A stretch of 64,000 bases of DNA, taken from the NCBI RefSeq assembly GCF_051251565.1, contig NZ_JBPOFB010000006.1, forward strand, positions 62,001 through 126,000, in the 5' to 3' direction. Of the stretch, positions 33,963-41,868 are shown piece after piece. Within the stretch, counting starts at the first letter, position 1, and each line of letters opens with the position of its first letter. The notes under the pieces are model-generated. The model was not told where the DNA came from, did no database searches, and worked only from the letters and a program-made list of their open reading frames with translations. This DNA comes from Marivita sp051251565. Lineage in GTDB: Bacteria > Pseudomonadota > Alphaproteobacteria > Rhodobacterales > Rhodobacteraceae. Made by a program: the position numbers and the translations under genes.

Positions 33963-35408
33963 ATGAGACGTATGCGGAGTGTGAAAATCGTGGCCACCCT
34001 TGGGCCGGCATCGACCACCTATGAGATGATCCGTGCCCTGCACGAAGCAGGTGCCGATGTGTTCCGCCTCAATATGAGCCATGGCAGCCATGGTGAGATT
34101 GCTGAACGTCACGCCATCATTCGACAGGTCGAAAAAGATTGCGACAGCACCATCGGCATTCTGGCTGATCTGCAAGGCCCGAAACTTCGGGTTGGCGTGT
34201 TTGCAAACGGCGAAGAAGAGCTGGTGGACGGGGCGCAGTTCCGTATGGATCTTCTGGACCAAGAGGGCACCGCACAACGCGTGACGCTGCCCCACCCCGA
34301 GATCTTCGCAGCCCTGGAGCCGGGCGCGCATTTGCTTGTGAACGATGGGAAAATCCGTCTCAAGGTCGATGCGTGCGGTGCCGATTTTGCGGATTGCACC
34401 GTCATCGCCGGTGGCACAATTTCCAACCGCAAGGGGGTGAACGTACCCGATGTTGTGCTGCCGCTGGCGGCCCTTTCCGAAAAGGATCGCGGCGATCTTG
34501 AATTCGTCTGTGACCTGGGTGTTGATTGGCTCGCATTAAGTTTTGTGCAGCGCCCCGAGGACGTATTGGAAGCGCGCGAACTCTGCCGGGGTCGCGCGGC
34601 TATCCTGTCGAAGATCGAAAAGCCTGCGGGCGTCAAAGCCTTTGAAGAGATCCTCGAAGTTTCTGACGGTATCATGGTTGCCCGTGGCGATCTTGGTGTG
34701 GAATTGCCGGTGCAGAATGTGCCCCCGATCCAGAAACGTCTGATCCGCCGCTGCCGCGCTGCGGCCAAGCCGGTGATCGTGGCCACGCAGATGCTCGAAT
34801 CGATGATCGAATCCCCGATGCCGACCCGCGCCGAAGTCTCGGATGTGGCCACGGCGATCTACGAAGGGTCTGACGCGATCATGCTCAGCGCGGAATCCGC
34901 TGCTGGTGATTATCCAATCGAAGCCGTGACCACGATGAACAACGTAGCCATCGAGGTGGAAAGCGATCCGACCTATACCGAGATCATGGAAGCCTCGCGC
35001 GTGGCCAAACGGCAGACCGTGGCTGATGGCATCGTCGCCGCCGCCCGCGAGATTGCCGAGACAACGAATATCAAGGCGATCTGCTGCTACACCTCGTCAG
35101 GCACAACGGCGCTGTTGACCGCACGGGAACGTCCGCGCGTACCGATTATCGCCATGACCAATTCTGTGCGCACAGCGCGCAGGCTTGCCCTGACCTGGGG
35201 CACGGAATGTGTGATCACGGGCGAACTTGAACGCTTTAAGCAAGCCGTTGTGAACGCGGCACGCGCGGCGCGGGCTGGCGGTTATGCCGGAGCGACGGAC
35301 CAGATCCTCGTGACCGCAGGTGTTCCGTTCAACACGCCGGGAACAACGAACATTCTCCGGGTTGCCCCGTGTGACGAACGTTTGATCTACAACACCGATC
35401 CAGAGTAA
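33963..35408 (+). CDS. pyk: pyruvate kinase
   Basis: Transfers phosphate from PEP to ADP, forming pyruvate. 481 residues: KIVATLGPASTTYEMIRALH and VFRLNMSHGSHGEI at the N-terminus, the active-site lysine segment AAILSKIEKPAGVKAFEEI, MVARGDLGVELP, and the TQMLESMIESPMPTRAEVSD block. The C-terminal allosteric domain is complete. Opposes PEPCK functionally in the PEP-pyruvate node. Confidence 0.98.
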   Translation: MRRMRSVKIVATLGPASTTYEMIRALHEAGADVFRLNMSHGSHGEIAERHAIIRQVEKDCDSTIGILADLQGPKLRVGVFANGEEELVDGAQFRMDLLDQEGTAQRVTLPHPEIFAALEPGAHLLVNDGKIRLKVDACGADFADCTVIAGGTISNRKGVNVPDVVLPLAALSEKDRGDLEFVCDLGVDWLALSFVQRPEDVLEARELCRGRAAILSKIEKPAGVKAFEEILEVSDGIMVARGDLGVELPVQNVPPIQKRLIRRCRAAAKPVIVATQMLESMIESPMPTRAEVSDVATAIYEGSDAIMLSAESAAGDYPIEAVTTMNNVAIEVESDPTYTEIMEASRVAKRQTVADGIVAAAREIAETTNIKAICCYTSSGTTALLTARERPRVPIIAMTNSVRTARRLALTWGTECVITGELERFKQAVVNAARAARAGGYAGATDQILVTAGVPFNTPGTTNILRVAPCDERLIYNTDPE

Positions 35409-35442
35409 CGTCCGGCTGGTATAACCAGTGGGAGAGGGTGCA

Positions 35443-35664
35443 ATGGACCCGGATACTCTTTTTGTGATTGGCCTCGGGCTTGGTGTCTTGTCCATTCCGG
35501 CGGTGGTGTCTTCGATCTCCAAGGGGGAACGTCCACGAATTGCGACGATCACCCTTATGATCGCGGGCGCGATGCTGGTTTGGGCGATGTCCAACAAACC
35601 CGGTGGGTATTCGATTGAAGCCATCCCGTCGATTGTGGCGCGGGTGATGCGTGGGTTCACCTGA
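35443..35664 (+). CDS. small two-helix membrane protein
   Basis: 73 residues from the ATG at 35443, with GAGAGGG 5 bases upstream. Two hydrophobic segments, LFVIGLGLGVLSIPAVV and ATITLMIAGAMLVWAM, separated by SSISKGERPR. Not assigned to a named family by me, though small proteins of this type follow pyk in other Rhodobacterales as far as I recall. Probably co-transcribed with pyk (34-base gap). Confidence 0.7.
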   Translation: MDPDTLFVIGLGLGVLSIPAVVSSISKGERPRIATITLMIAGAMLVWAMSNKPGGYSIEAIPSIVARVMRGFT

Positions 35665-35741
35665 CAGCCGGGTTGTGCGCTTGTGACGTTCGGGCACTAT
35701 AGATCAAACCGTCATATCGCTTTAGCCTCTCGCAAATGGAG

Positions 35742-35772
35742 ACCATGTGGCCGTAACATCGTGCCACATGGT
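35742..35772. promoter_or_regulatory. perfect 10-bp dyad in the leader of the acyl-CoA ligase gene
   Basis: ACCATGTGGC (35742-35751) and GCCACATGGT (35763-35772) with an 11-base spacer, ending 20 bases before the ligase ATG and just upstream of its Shine-Dalgarno GGGGAGG. Suitable as an operator for a dimeric repressor or as an mRNA hairpin next to the ribosome-binding site. Confidence 0.55.
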
Positions 35773-35792
35773 GAGGAATGGGGAGGATGGAC

Positions 35793-37514
35793 ATGACACG
35801 CGAAGCGCGTCCGTGGACGGCTTTTTACGGGCCAAATGTCCGCAAGGATATCGATACTGCATCCTATCGCACGCTTGCGGATCTGATCCGCTCGGTGTCG
35901 GGAACTTATGGCGCGGCACCGGCCTTTACGACCTGCCTGCCCAACGGCATGAATGGCACGCTGAGTTTTCAGCAGGTTGACGAGATGTCGGATGTCTTTG
36001 CCGTCTACCTGCGCGAAGTGGCCGGGTTGGAGCAGGGGGATCGTGTCGCGCTCCAGATGCCCAATTGCCTGACCTTTCCAGTCGCGGCCTTTGGTATTCT
36101 CAAGGCCGGCTGCATCCTTGTGAACGTCAATCCACTTTATACTGCGGATGAAATGGCCAAGCAGTTCGCCGATGCCAAGCCACATGCGCTGGTCATCATC
36201 GATATGTTCGCCGACAAGATCCCGGCGGCCACCCAAGGCCATCCGATCCCGAACATCATTGTCACCCGCGTCGCCGAATTCCTGCCCGTCTTGCCACGCG
36301 GTATTGTCGGCTTGGTGCAAAAGCACTGGGACAAGTCCGTAAAACCGATTGATGTGGCCCATATCCGGTTCCCCGATGCGCTGGCGGCGGGGCGGGATCA
36401 CATGACCCGCGAACAGATCGCGCCGGATGTCTATTCGCAAACCGTCGATGCCAATGACGTGGCGTGCCTGCAATATACCGGGGGCACGACGGGGGTGGCC
36501 AAGGGTGCGATGCTGACCCATGCCAACCTGATCCTGAATATGGAACAGACGATGGAGATGCTGGAAGGCGTCGAAAAGGGCGAGGAAATCGCCCTAACCG
36601 CGCTGCCGCTGTATCACATCTTTGCCTTCACGGTGAACATGCTCGCTTTTTATTGGCTGGGCGCGCGCAACGTCCTGATCCCGAACCCCCGGCCCCTGTC
36701 AAACCTGAAACGCGCCTTCGAGAATTACAAGATCACGTGGATGAGCGGGGTCAACACGCTGTTCAACGGTTTGACCAACGAGGTCTGGTTCACCGACAGC
36801 CCGCCCAAGTACCTCAAGTTCTCGTCCGCAGGCGGCATGGCACTTCAGGCGGCGGTCGCCCAGAAATGGGAGGGCGTGACCGGCAAGCCGGTGCTGCAAG
36901 GCTACGGGCTGACCGAAACGTCGCCGGTCCTGACCTTCAATCCGCTTGGCAAGACACGGGATGGGTCCATTGGTATCCCGGTGCCCGGCACCGACATCGC
37001 CTGTTTCGATGAGGCCGGAGCACCGGTACCACAAGGCGAAACCGGTGAGATTGCAGCCAAGGGCCCGCAGATCATGGCCGGGTACTGGAACAAACCGGGC
37101 GAAACCGAAGGCGCGTTGCGGGATGGCTGGTTCCTGACCGGCGATATCGGCGTGATGGATGCCGACGGCTATTTCCGCATTGTGGACCGCAAAAAGGACA
37201 TGGTGGTCGTCTCTGGCTTCAACGTCTATCCCAACGAGGTAGAGGACTGTTTGGCGTTGCATCCGGGCATTCTGGAATCGGCGGTGATCGGCGTGCCCGA
37301 TGATGCCTCTGGTGAGGCGGTCAAGGCGTTCGTGGTCAAGCGCGACAGCGGGCTGTCCGAGGCCGACATCCGTGCCCATTGCAAACAACATCTGACCGCA
37401 TACAAAGTGCCGAGGAGTGTTGAATTCCGCGACGAGCTGCCGAAATCCAATGTCGGTAAAATCCTCAGAAAAGACCTGCGCGCCCAAGAGCTGGCCCGCA
37501 TCGCAGCGGAGTAA
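35793..37514 (+). CDS. long-chain fatty acid-CoA ligase (FadD-like)
   Basis: 573 residues from the ATG at 35793, preceded by GGGGAGG; ATGs at 35778 and 35787 are alternatives. Adenylate-forming motifs in order: YTGGTTGVAKGAMLTHANL, GYGLTETSPVLTFNP, GWFLTGDIGVMDADGYFRIV, DRKKDMVVVSGFNVYPNEVE and the C-terminal lysine in LPKSNVGKILRKDLR. Size and motifs fit long-chain acyl-CoA synthetases. The BASS transporter gene begins 5 bases later, suggesting uptake and activation of the same acid. Confidence 0.92.
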   Translation: MTREARPWTAFYGPNVRKDIDTASYRTLADLIRSVSGTYGAAPAFTTCLPNGMNGTLSFQQVDEMSDVFAVYLREVAGLEQGDRVALQMPNCLTFPVAAFGILKAGCILVNVNPLYTADEMAKQFADAKPHALVIIDMFADKIPAATQGHPIPNIIVTRVAEFLPVLPRGIVGLVQKHWDKSVKPIDVAHIRFPDALAAGRDHMTREQIAPDVYSQTVDANDVACLQYTGGTTGVAKGAMLTHANLILNMEQTMEMLEGVEKGEEIALTALPLYHIFAFTVNMLAFYWLGARNVLIPNPRPLSNLKRAFENYKITWMSGVNTLFNGLTNEVWFTDSPPKYLKFSSAGGMALQAAVAQKWEGVTGKPVLQGYGLTETSPVLTFNPLGKTRDGSIGIPVPGTDIACFDEAGAPVPQGETGEIAAKGPQIMAGYWNKPGETEGALRDGWFLTGDIGVMDADGYFRIVDRKKDMVVVSGFNVYPNEVEDCLALHPGILESAVIGVPDDASGEAVKAFVVKRDSGLSEADIRAHCKQHLTAYKVPRSVEFRDELPKSNVGKILRKDLRAQELARIAAE

Positions 37515-37519
37515 GCCCG

Positions 37520-38401
37520 ATGGTCGGAGCATTCGAACAGGCGCTGCTGGCGCTCATGATCTTTGTCATCATGCTGGGTATGGGGGCATCGCTCACGCCG
37601 CGTGATTTCTACCTTGCCCTGCGGCGCCCCTATGGCCTCGCCATCGGGGTGATCTCGCAATACGGGTTCATGCCGTTTATCGGCTTTCTGCTGGCAACCT
37701 TCCTTGTGGTGCCCGAAACCATTGCGCTGGGTATCCTCATCATGGCCTGTATGCCGGGTGGAACCACATCCAACATCTTTACCTATTTCTCAAAGGGCAA
37801 TCTGGCACTTTCGGTGCTGATGACAGTGACATCAACGGTGACGGGCGTCCTGATGATCCCTCTGGTTCTGGTGTTCTATGCCTCAGCGCTCGATCTTGAA
37901 ATCCCGCGCGAGAACATCATCGCAACGCTGGTTCTGTTGCTGGTGCCTGTCGCCATCGGAATGGTTCTGCGCAAGATCAGCGCGAATGTGGGCGCTGTGA
38001 CCGAATTTTTCGGCTCAGCCTTGGCGCTGTTTTTTATCCTGTTCCTCATGGTCAGCTGGATTCCCCGCAATTGGCAATTCCTGTTGGAGACCACACCCAA
38101 CACTTATATCGCCTCGATCGGACTTGGCGTGTTTGGCATCACCATCGGATATCTGTTTGCCCGCGCCCTGCGCCTGCACCCGCGCAACGCGCGCACCGTG
38201 GCGCTTGAAACAGGTATCCAGAACGGACCGCTTGCCATTGCCATAATCGTCTTCACCTTTCAGGGGACCGAGGCGCAGGCGATCATGGCGGTTCCGGTGC
38301 TCTATTCGCTGTTCATTGTGATCGTATCAACCTGCGTGACCTTTATCTTCCGGCGCGCAAATACGGCAGCGGAGCAGAAAATCCCCGACAGCCTGCTCTG
38401 A
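37520..38401 (+). CDS. bile acid:sodium symporter (BASS) family transporter
   Basis: 293 residues with about nine to ten membrane segments. BASS signatures are visible: an early GMGASLTPRDF segment, YGFMPFIGFLLA and the glycine-rich CMPGGTTSNIFTYFSKGNLALS, and late ALETGIQNGPLAIAI. Expected to import an organic anion with Na+. Its tight coupling to the acyl-CoA ligase suggests the anion is then activated to a CoA ester; the identity is unknown. Confidence 0.9.
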   Translation: MVGAFEQALLALMIFVIMLGMGASLTPRDFYLALRRPYGLAIGVISQYGFMPFIGFLLATFLVVPETIALGILIMACMPGGTTSNIFTYFSKGNLALSVLMTVTSTVTGVLMIPLVLVFYASALDLEIPRENIIATLVLLLVPVAIGMVLRKISANVGAVTEFFGSALALFFILFLMVSWIPRNWQFLLETTPNTYIASIGLGVFGITIGYLFARALRLHPRNARTVALETGIQNGPLAIAIIVFTFQGTEAQAIMAVPVLYSLFIVIVSTCVTFIFRRANTAAEQKIPDSLL

Positions 38402-38406
38402 AACAG

Positions 38407-38435
38407 TTGCATTGCCCCCAAACCGCGCATATACG
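38407..38435 (+). promoter_or_regulatory. candidate promoter of rpmI-rplT
   Basis: TTGCAT (38407-38412) and TATACG (38430-38435) separated by 17 bases, a good housekeeping sigma match, lying 6 bases after the BASS transporter stop and about 75 bases upstream of rpmI. The spacing to the gene leaves a leader of roughly 70 bases that could host L20 autoregulation. Confidence 0.55.
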
Positions 38436-38510
38436 GCGCGCTCTACCCGCGGGACCGGTCGAAATGGCATACCGAGTCGCGCGTTCACCGACCTATCTAA
38501 GGAGACGGAA

Positions 38511-38711
38511 ATGCCGAAGATGAAGACAAAGTCGAGCTGCAAAAAGCGGTTCAAGATCACGGCCACCGGCCGGATCAAAGCAGGTCAAGCTGGCAAACGC
38601 CACGGCATGATCAAGCGCACAACCAAGTTCATCCGCGACGCGCGCGGAACCACCACGCTGGCAAAGGCTGATGAGAAAATCATCAAGCCGATGATGCCCT
38701 ACGCGCGCTAA
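38511..38711 (+). CDS. rpmI: ribosomal protein bL35
   Basis: 66 residues, very basic, beginning MPKMKTKSSCKKRFKITATG; the start at 38511 follows GGAGACGGA, and an upstream extension to 38412 is not part of the family. Large-subunit protein. Twelve bases separate it from rplT. infC, often upstream in other bacteria, is not here. Confidence 0.97.
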   Translation: MPKMKTKSSCKKRFKITATGRIKAGQAGKRHGMIKRTTKFIRDARGTTTLAKADEKIIKPMMPYAR

Positions 38712-38723
38712 GGAGGAATTGAT

Positions 38724-39089
38724 ATGTCCCGAGTAAAAGGCGGAACCACCACACACGCCCGTCACAAGAAGGTTATTAAGGCAGCCAAAGGCTTTTATGG
38801 CCGCCGCAAGAACACCTTCAAGGTCGCACGTCAGGCCGTCGACAAGGCGAACCAGTACGCCACACGCGACCGTAAAAACCGCAAGCGCAACTTCCGCGCA
38901 TTGTGGATTCAGCGGATCAACGCGGCTGTGCGGATGCACGACGAAGCGCTGACATACTCCCGCTTCATCAACGGCCTCACATTGGCCGGGATCGAAGTGG
39001 ACCGCAAAGTGCTGGCCGACCTCGCCGTGCACGAGCCCGAAGCGTTCAACGCGATCGTGGATCAGGCCAAAGGCGCGCTGGCCGCGTAA
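38724..39089 (+). CDS. rplT: ribosomal protein bL20
   Basis: 121 residues of the large-subunit assembly protein L20: MSRVKGGTTTHARHKKVIK, then AKGFYGRRKNTFKVARQAV, and RDRKNRKRNFRALWIQRINA. AAGGAGGAA precedes the ATG. Complete and followed by a strong terminator, so the rpmI-rplT unit ends here instead of continuing into pheST. Confidence 0.98.
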   Translation: MSRVKGGTTTHARHKKVIKAAKGFYGRRKNTFKVARQAVDKANQYATRDRKNRKRNFRALWIQRINAAVRMHDEALTYSRFINGLTLAGIEVDRKVLADLAVHEPEAFNAIVDQAKGALAA

Positions 39090-39115
39090 GCGATCACAGC
39101 CCAAAGTTTCGAAAG

Positions 39116-39142
39116 GCCCCGCTGGCTCAGCGGGGCTTTTTG
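39116..39142 (+). terminator. rho-independent terminator of rpmI-rplT
   Basis: GCCCCGCT (39116-39123) pairs perfectly with AGCGGGGC (39129-39136) across a 5-base loop, followed by TTTTTGTTTT. 27 bases after the rplT stop. Confidence 0.92.
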
Positions 39143-39232
39143 TTTTCAAAGGTATGTGCTCGCCCGGTGTCTCGCACGCAGTCGTGATCCAAGTGCGCTG
39201 GACACGCGGCGGGAAGGCCATAAACCCGAACC

Positions 39233-40210
39233 ATGATCAAGCGTCGTACATTTCTCTTGTCTGCCACCGCTGCGCTATGCGTGCCTTATGTGGTCCGTGC
39301 ACAAACGGATGATCTGCGAGGCGCCATCGACGCGCTGCCGCAATTGCACTCGCTTCAGATCAGCCGGGGCGCAGAGACGCTCTTTGCCCAAGCGCCGCGC
39401 GGGCCGGGGCTTGATCGGCTGGCCAATATCAAATCCTGTTCGAAAAGTATTGTCGCGCTTCTATTAGGGGCCGCCATCGCGCAGGGCGATGTGCCTGCCG
39501 TCACCGCCACATTGGCCGAAACCGCCCCGAACATCCTGCCCGTCAACGCAACGCCCGGTGCCGCAGAGATCACGTTGGAAGACCTGGTCACCCTGCGCGC
39601 CGGGCTAGAGCGAACGTCGGGGGCCAACTATGGTGCATGGGTCAATTCGCGCAACTGGTTGGCGGACGCGCTGTCTCGGCCCATGGTGGCGCAGCCCGGT
39701 GATCAGATGCTTTATTCCACCGGATCAACCCATATCCTTGGGGCCGCCCTGACCGAGGCGACCGGTCAAAGCCTTTTGGCGCAGGCGCGCGACCGTCTTG
39801 GCGCTCCGCTGGACATTGAGATCCCTCCGTGGACCCGCGATCCTCAAGGCTACTACATGGGCGGCAACAACATGGCGCTGCGCCCCACGGCCATGCTGAA
39901 AATCGCCAAACTTATGCGCGACGGTGGCATGTATGACGGGCAGCAGGTGATCCCCCAAAGCTGGGTTGCCGCGTCCATGGTCCCATACGCACGTTCGCCT
40001 TGGTCCGGGCTGTCATATGGTTATGGCTGGTTTCTGTCGCCGTCCGGCTACACATTGGCGCGGGGCTATGGCGGGCAGATCATTGCGGCGCATTCGGGGG
40101 CCAATCTGGCCGTTGTGATCACTTCGGACCCCAATCAACCGGCGCGGTCGGGGGGATATTTTGGTGACCTGATGCGCCTTCTGGACGGTCCGGTTCTGGC
40201 GCGCGCCTGA
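39233..40210 (+). CDS. serine hydrolase (class C beta-lactamase-like), Tat-type signal
   Basis: 325 residues. The N-terminus (MIKRRTFLLSATAALC) carries a twin-arginine-like export signal ending near VVRAQ. SxxK nucleophile in NIKSCSKSIVALLLGA, tyrosine motif in MLYSTGSTHILGAAL, and a late Gly-rich GYGWFLSPSGY block. Likely a periplasmic esterase or peptidase rather than a resistance lactamase. Lies between rplT and the spermidine-synthase-like gene. Confidence 0.88.
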   Translation: MIKRRTFLLSATAALCVPYVVRAQTDDLRGAIDALPQLHSLQISRGAETLFAQAPRGPGLDRLANIKSCSKSIVALLLGAAIAQGDVPAVTATLAETAPNILPVNATPGAAEITLEDLVTLRAGLERTSGANYGAWVNSRNWLADALSRPMVAQPGDQMLYSTGSTHILGAALTEATGQSLLAQARDRLGAPLDIEIPPWTRDPQGYYMGGNNMALRPTAMLKIAKLMRDGGMYDGQQVIPQSWVAASMVPYARSPWSGLSYGYGWFLSPSGYTLARGYGGQIIAAHSGANLAVVITSDPNQPARSGGYFGDLMRLLDGPVLARA

Positions 40211-40278
40211 CACGAAGGGGTCTTGCCTTCGACCCGCGCAAACGCAACATGGGTGAAATTCCTTCGTTGCGAGGCCTT

Positions 40279-41763
40279 ATGCCCACAGCTCCACTTTGGG
40301 TGCTTGTTACCCTACAAGCCACAATCGCTGCCGCCTCCATGGTGGTCGAGATCGTTGCGGGGCGCATGTTGGCGCCTTATGTCGGTATGTCGCTTTATAC
40401 ATGGACCTCTGTGATTGCAGTTGTGCTCGCGGGGTTCTCGGTTGGTCATTGGTGGGGCGGGCGACTGGCAGATCGACCTGGCGTCGACCCGATGGCGGCA
40501 ACAGGCTGGGCGCTCGCGGCTGCGGCACTGACCACGGCACTTGCCGGTGCGGCGTTGCGCGCCTCAGCGGAACCCGTGCTGAGCGCCTTTCCGCAACCCG
40601 TCTGGGGCATCACCGGGCTGACGCTTGCCGCGTTCTTTCTGCCCTCTCTGTTTGCAGGCATCCCGGCGCCCTTGCTCACACAGGTGTCGTTGTCGGGTCC
40701 ATCACGGCAGGGTCAGGCCTTGGGCGCGATGTTTGCATCCGGGGCAATCGGGGCGATTTTTGGCACCTTGCTGGCGGGCTTTGTCTTTATCTCGTTCTTG
40801 GGCAGCCTTTGGACCCTCGCAGCGGTGACGCTTGTTTACAGCCTTGGGGCAGCGCTGTGTTTTGCTTTGGCCAAACGGTTTCGCCTGATTGAAGGCGTGA
40901 CCACGGTCGGGCTTGTGGGCTTGTCCGTCGCAACCGCCTTGTCGCCAAGCCCGTGCACCATCGAAAGCCGGTATTTCTGCCTCCAAAGCGTCGATGTGTC
41001 GGCGAACCCGGCACACATCACCCGCGCGATGGTGATTGATCATATGGTGCACGGCATTTCTGCGCAGGATGCGCCGGATGTGATGTTCACCGATCATGCC
41101 GCGATGCTGGATGCGCTGGCCCGCATTCGTGCCCCCAACAGCAGCCCGTCCAGCTTCTTGATTGGTGGCGGGAATTACGCGCTGCCACGGGCCTTTGCCC
41201 ATCGCGGCCTGACACAGACCACCGTGGCCGAGATTGACCCTGCGGTGACCGACCTTGCTGCGCGGGATTTCTGGTTTGACCCGCAGTCGGCCATTATCCT
41301 TCATATGGATGCACGCCAGGCGTTGCGCACGGATACAACGCGCTTTGACATCATCATCGGCGACGCGTTCACCGACACGGCGGTGCCCCAGCACCTTGTG
41401 ACGCGCGAATTTTTTGAACTGATCCAAAGCCGTCTGACGCCGGATGGCAGCTATTTGATGAACGTGATCGACTATGCTGACCGGATGCAGGCCGTTGGCA
41501 GTGTTGTGACGACATTGCGCGATGTGTTTCCCGTGGTTGAGGTCTGGGCCGAAGCGCGCCGTCCTGAACCCGGCGAACGGGTGGTCATGGTGATCGCGGC
41601 GGGACGGGCAGTGACGCCAGTGGACAGCTTTGTGGTGCCTGCCCCTGAGCGCACCAGCTTTGCCGCGCTGGGGGCCGGGTTTGTTGACCGGATTGCAGCG
41701 ACCGGGTTTTTGTTGACCGATGATTATGCCCCGATTGACCGGCTTGTTGGGCCACGGGACTGA
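40279..41763 (+). CDS. membrane-anchored spermidine-synthase-like methyltransferase-fold protein
   Basis: 494 residues from the ATG at 40279 with GAGG 4 bases upstream; an ATG at 40249 is an alternative. The N-terminal half has about six membrane segments (from TLQATIAAASMVVEIVAGRM on), the C-terminal half a spermine/spermidine-synthase fold (LIGGGNYALPRAFAHRG, TVAEIDPAVTDLAARDFWF, DIIIGDAFTDTAVPQHL). Such fusions are widespread but uncharacterised; the Gly-rich loop is LIGGGNYALP rather than the classical GGGDG of polyamine synthases, so another transferase activity is plausible. Confidence 0.85.
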   Translation: MPTAPLWVLVTLQATIAAASMVVEIVAGRMLAPYVGMSLYTWTSVIAVVLAGFSVGHWWGGRLADRPGVDPMAATGWALAAAALTTALAGAALRASAEPVLSAFPQPVWGITGLTLAAFFLPSLFAGIPAPLLTQVSLSGPSRQGQALGAMFASGAIGAIFGTLLAGFVFISFLGSLWTLAAVTLVYSLGAALCFALAKRFRLIEGVTTVGLVGLSVATALSPSPCTIESRYFCLQSVDVSANPAHITRAMVIDHMVHGISAQDAPDVMFTDHAAMLDALARIRAPNSSPSSFLIGGGNYALPRAFAHRGLTQTTVAEIDPAVTDLAARDFWFDPQSAIILHMDARQALRTDTTRFDIIIGDAFTDTAVPQHLVTREFFELIQSRLTPDGSYLMNVIDYADRMQAVGSVVTTLRDVFPVVEVWAEARRPEPGERVVMVIAAGRAVTPVDSFVVPAPERTSFAALGAGFVDRIAATGFLLTDDYAPIDRLVGPRD

Positions 41764-41770
41764 CGGTCAT

Positions 41771-41790
41771 ATTTTACCAAATGGTAAAAT
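41771..41790. repeat. 20-bp A/T-rich inverted repeat
   Basis: ATTTTACCA (41771-41779) and TGGTAAAAT (41782-41790) with an AA centre, 8 bases after the stop of the spermidine-synthase-like gene and between converging genes. It lacks a following T run, so an intrinsic terminator is doubtful; a protein-binding site is possible. Confidence 0.5.
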
Positions 41791-41817
41791 CTTGATGCGA
41801 GACCCGGAACGATAAAA

Positions 41818-41841
41818 AGGCGGCCATGACAGCCGCCTTTG
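41818..41841. terminator. bidirectional terminator between converging genes
   Basis: AGGCGGC (41818-41824) pairs with GCCGCCT (41832-41838), 7-base loop, with A residues on the left and TTT on the right, so it can act for both the plus-strand gene ending at 41763 and the OmpA-family gene ending at 41869. Confidence 0.65.
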
Positions 41842-41868
41842 CGCGTCCGGTTTAGAACCAGACGGAAC

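Noticed and set aside
38724..39089. infC-type translational control partner next to rpmI-rplT
   Set aside because: No infC frame precedes rpmI; the BASS transporter ends 109 bases upstream and a separate promoter candidate fits.
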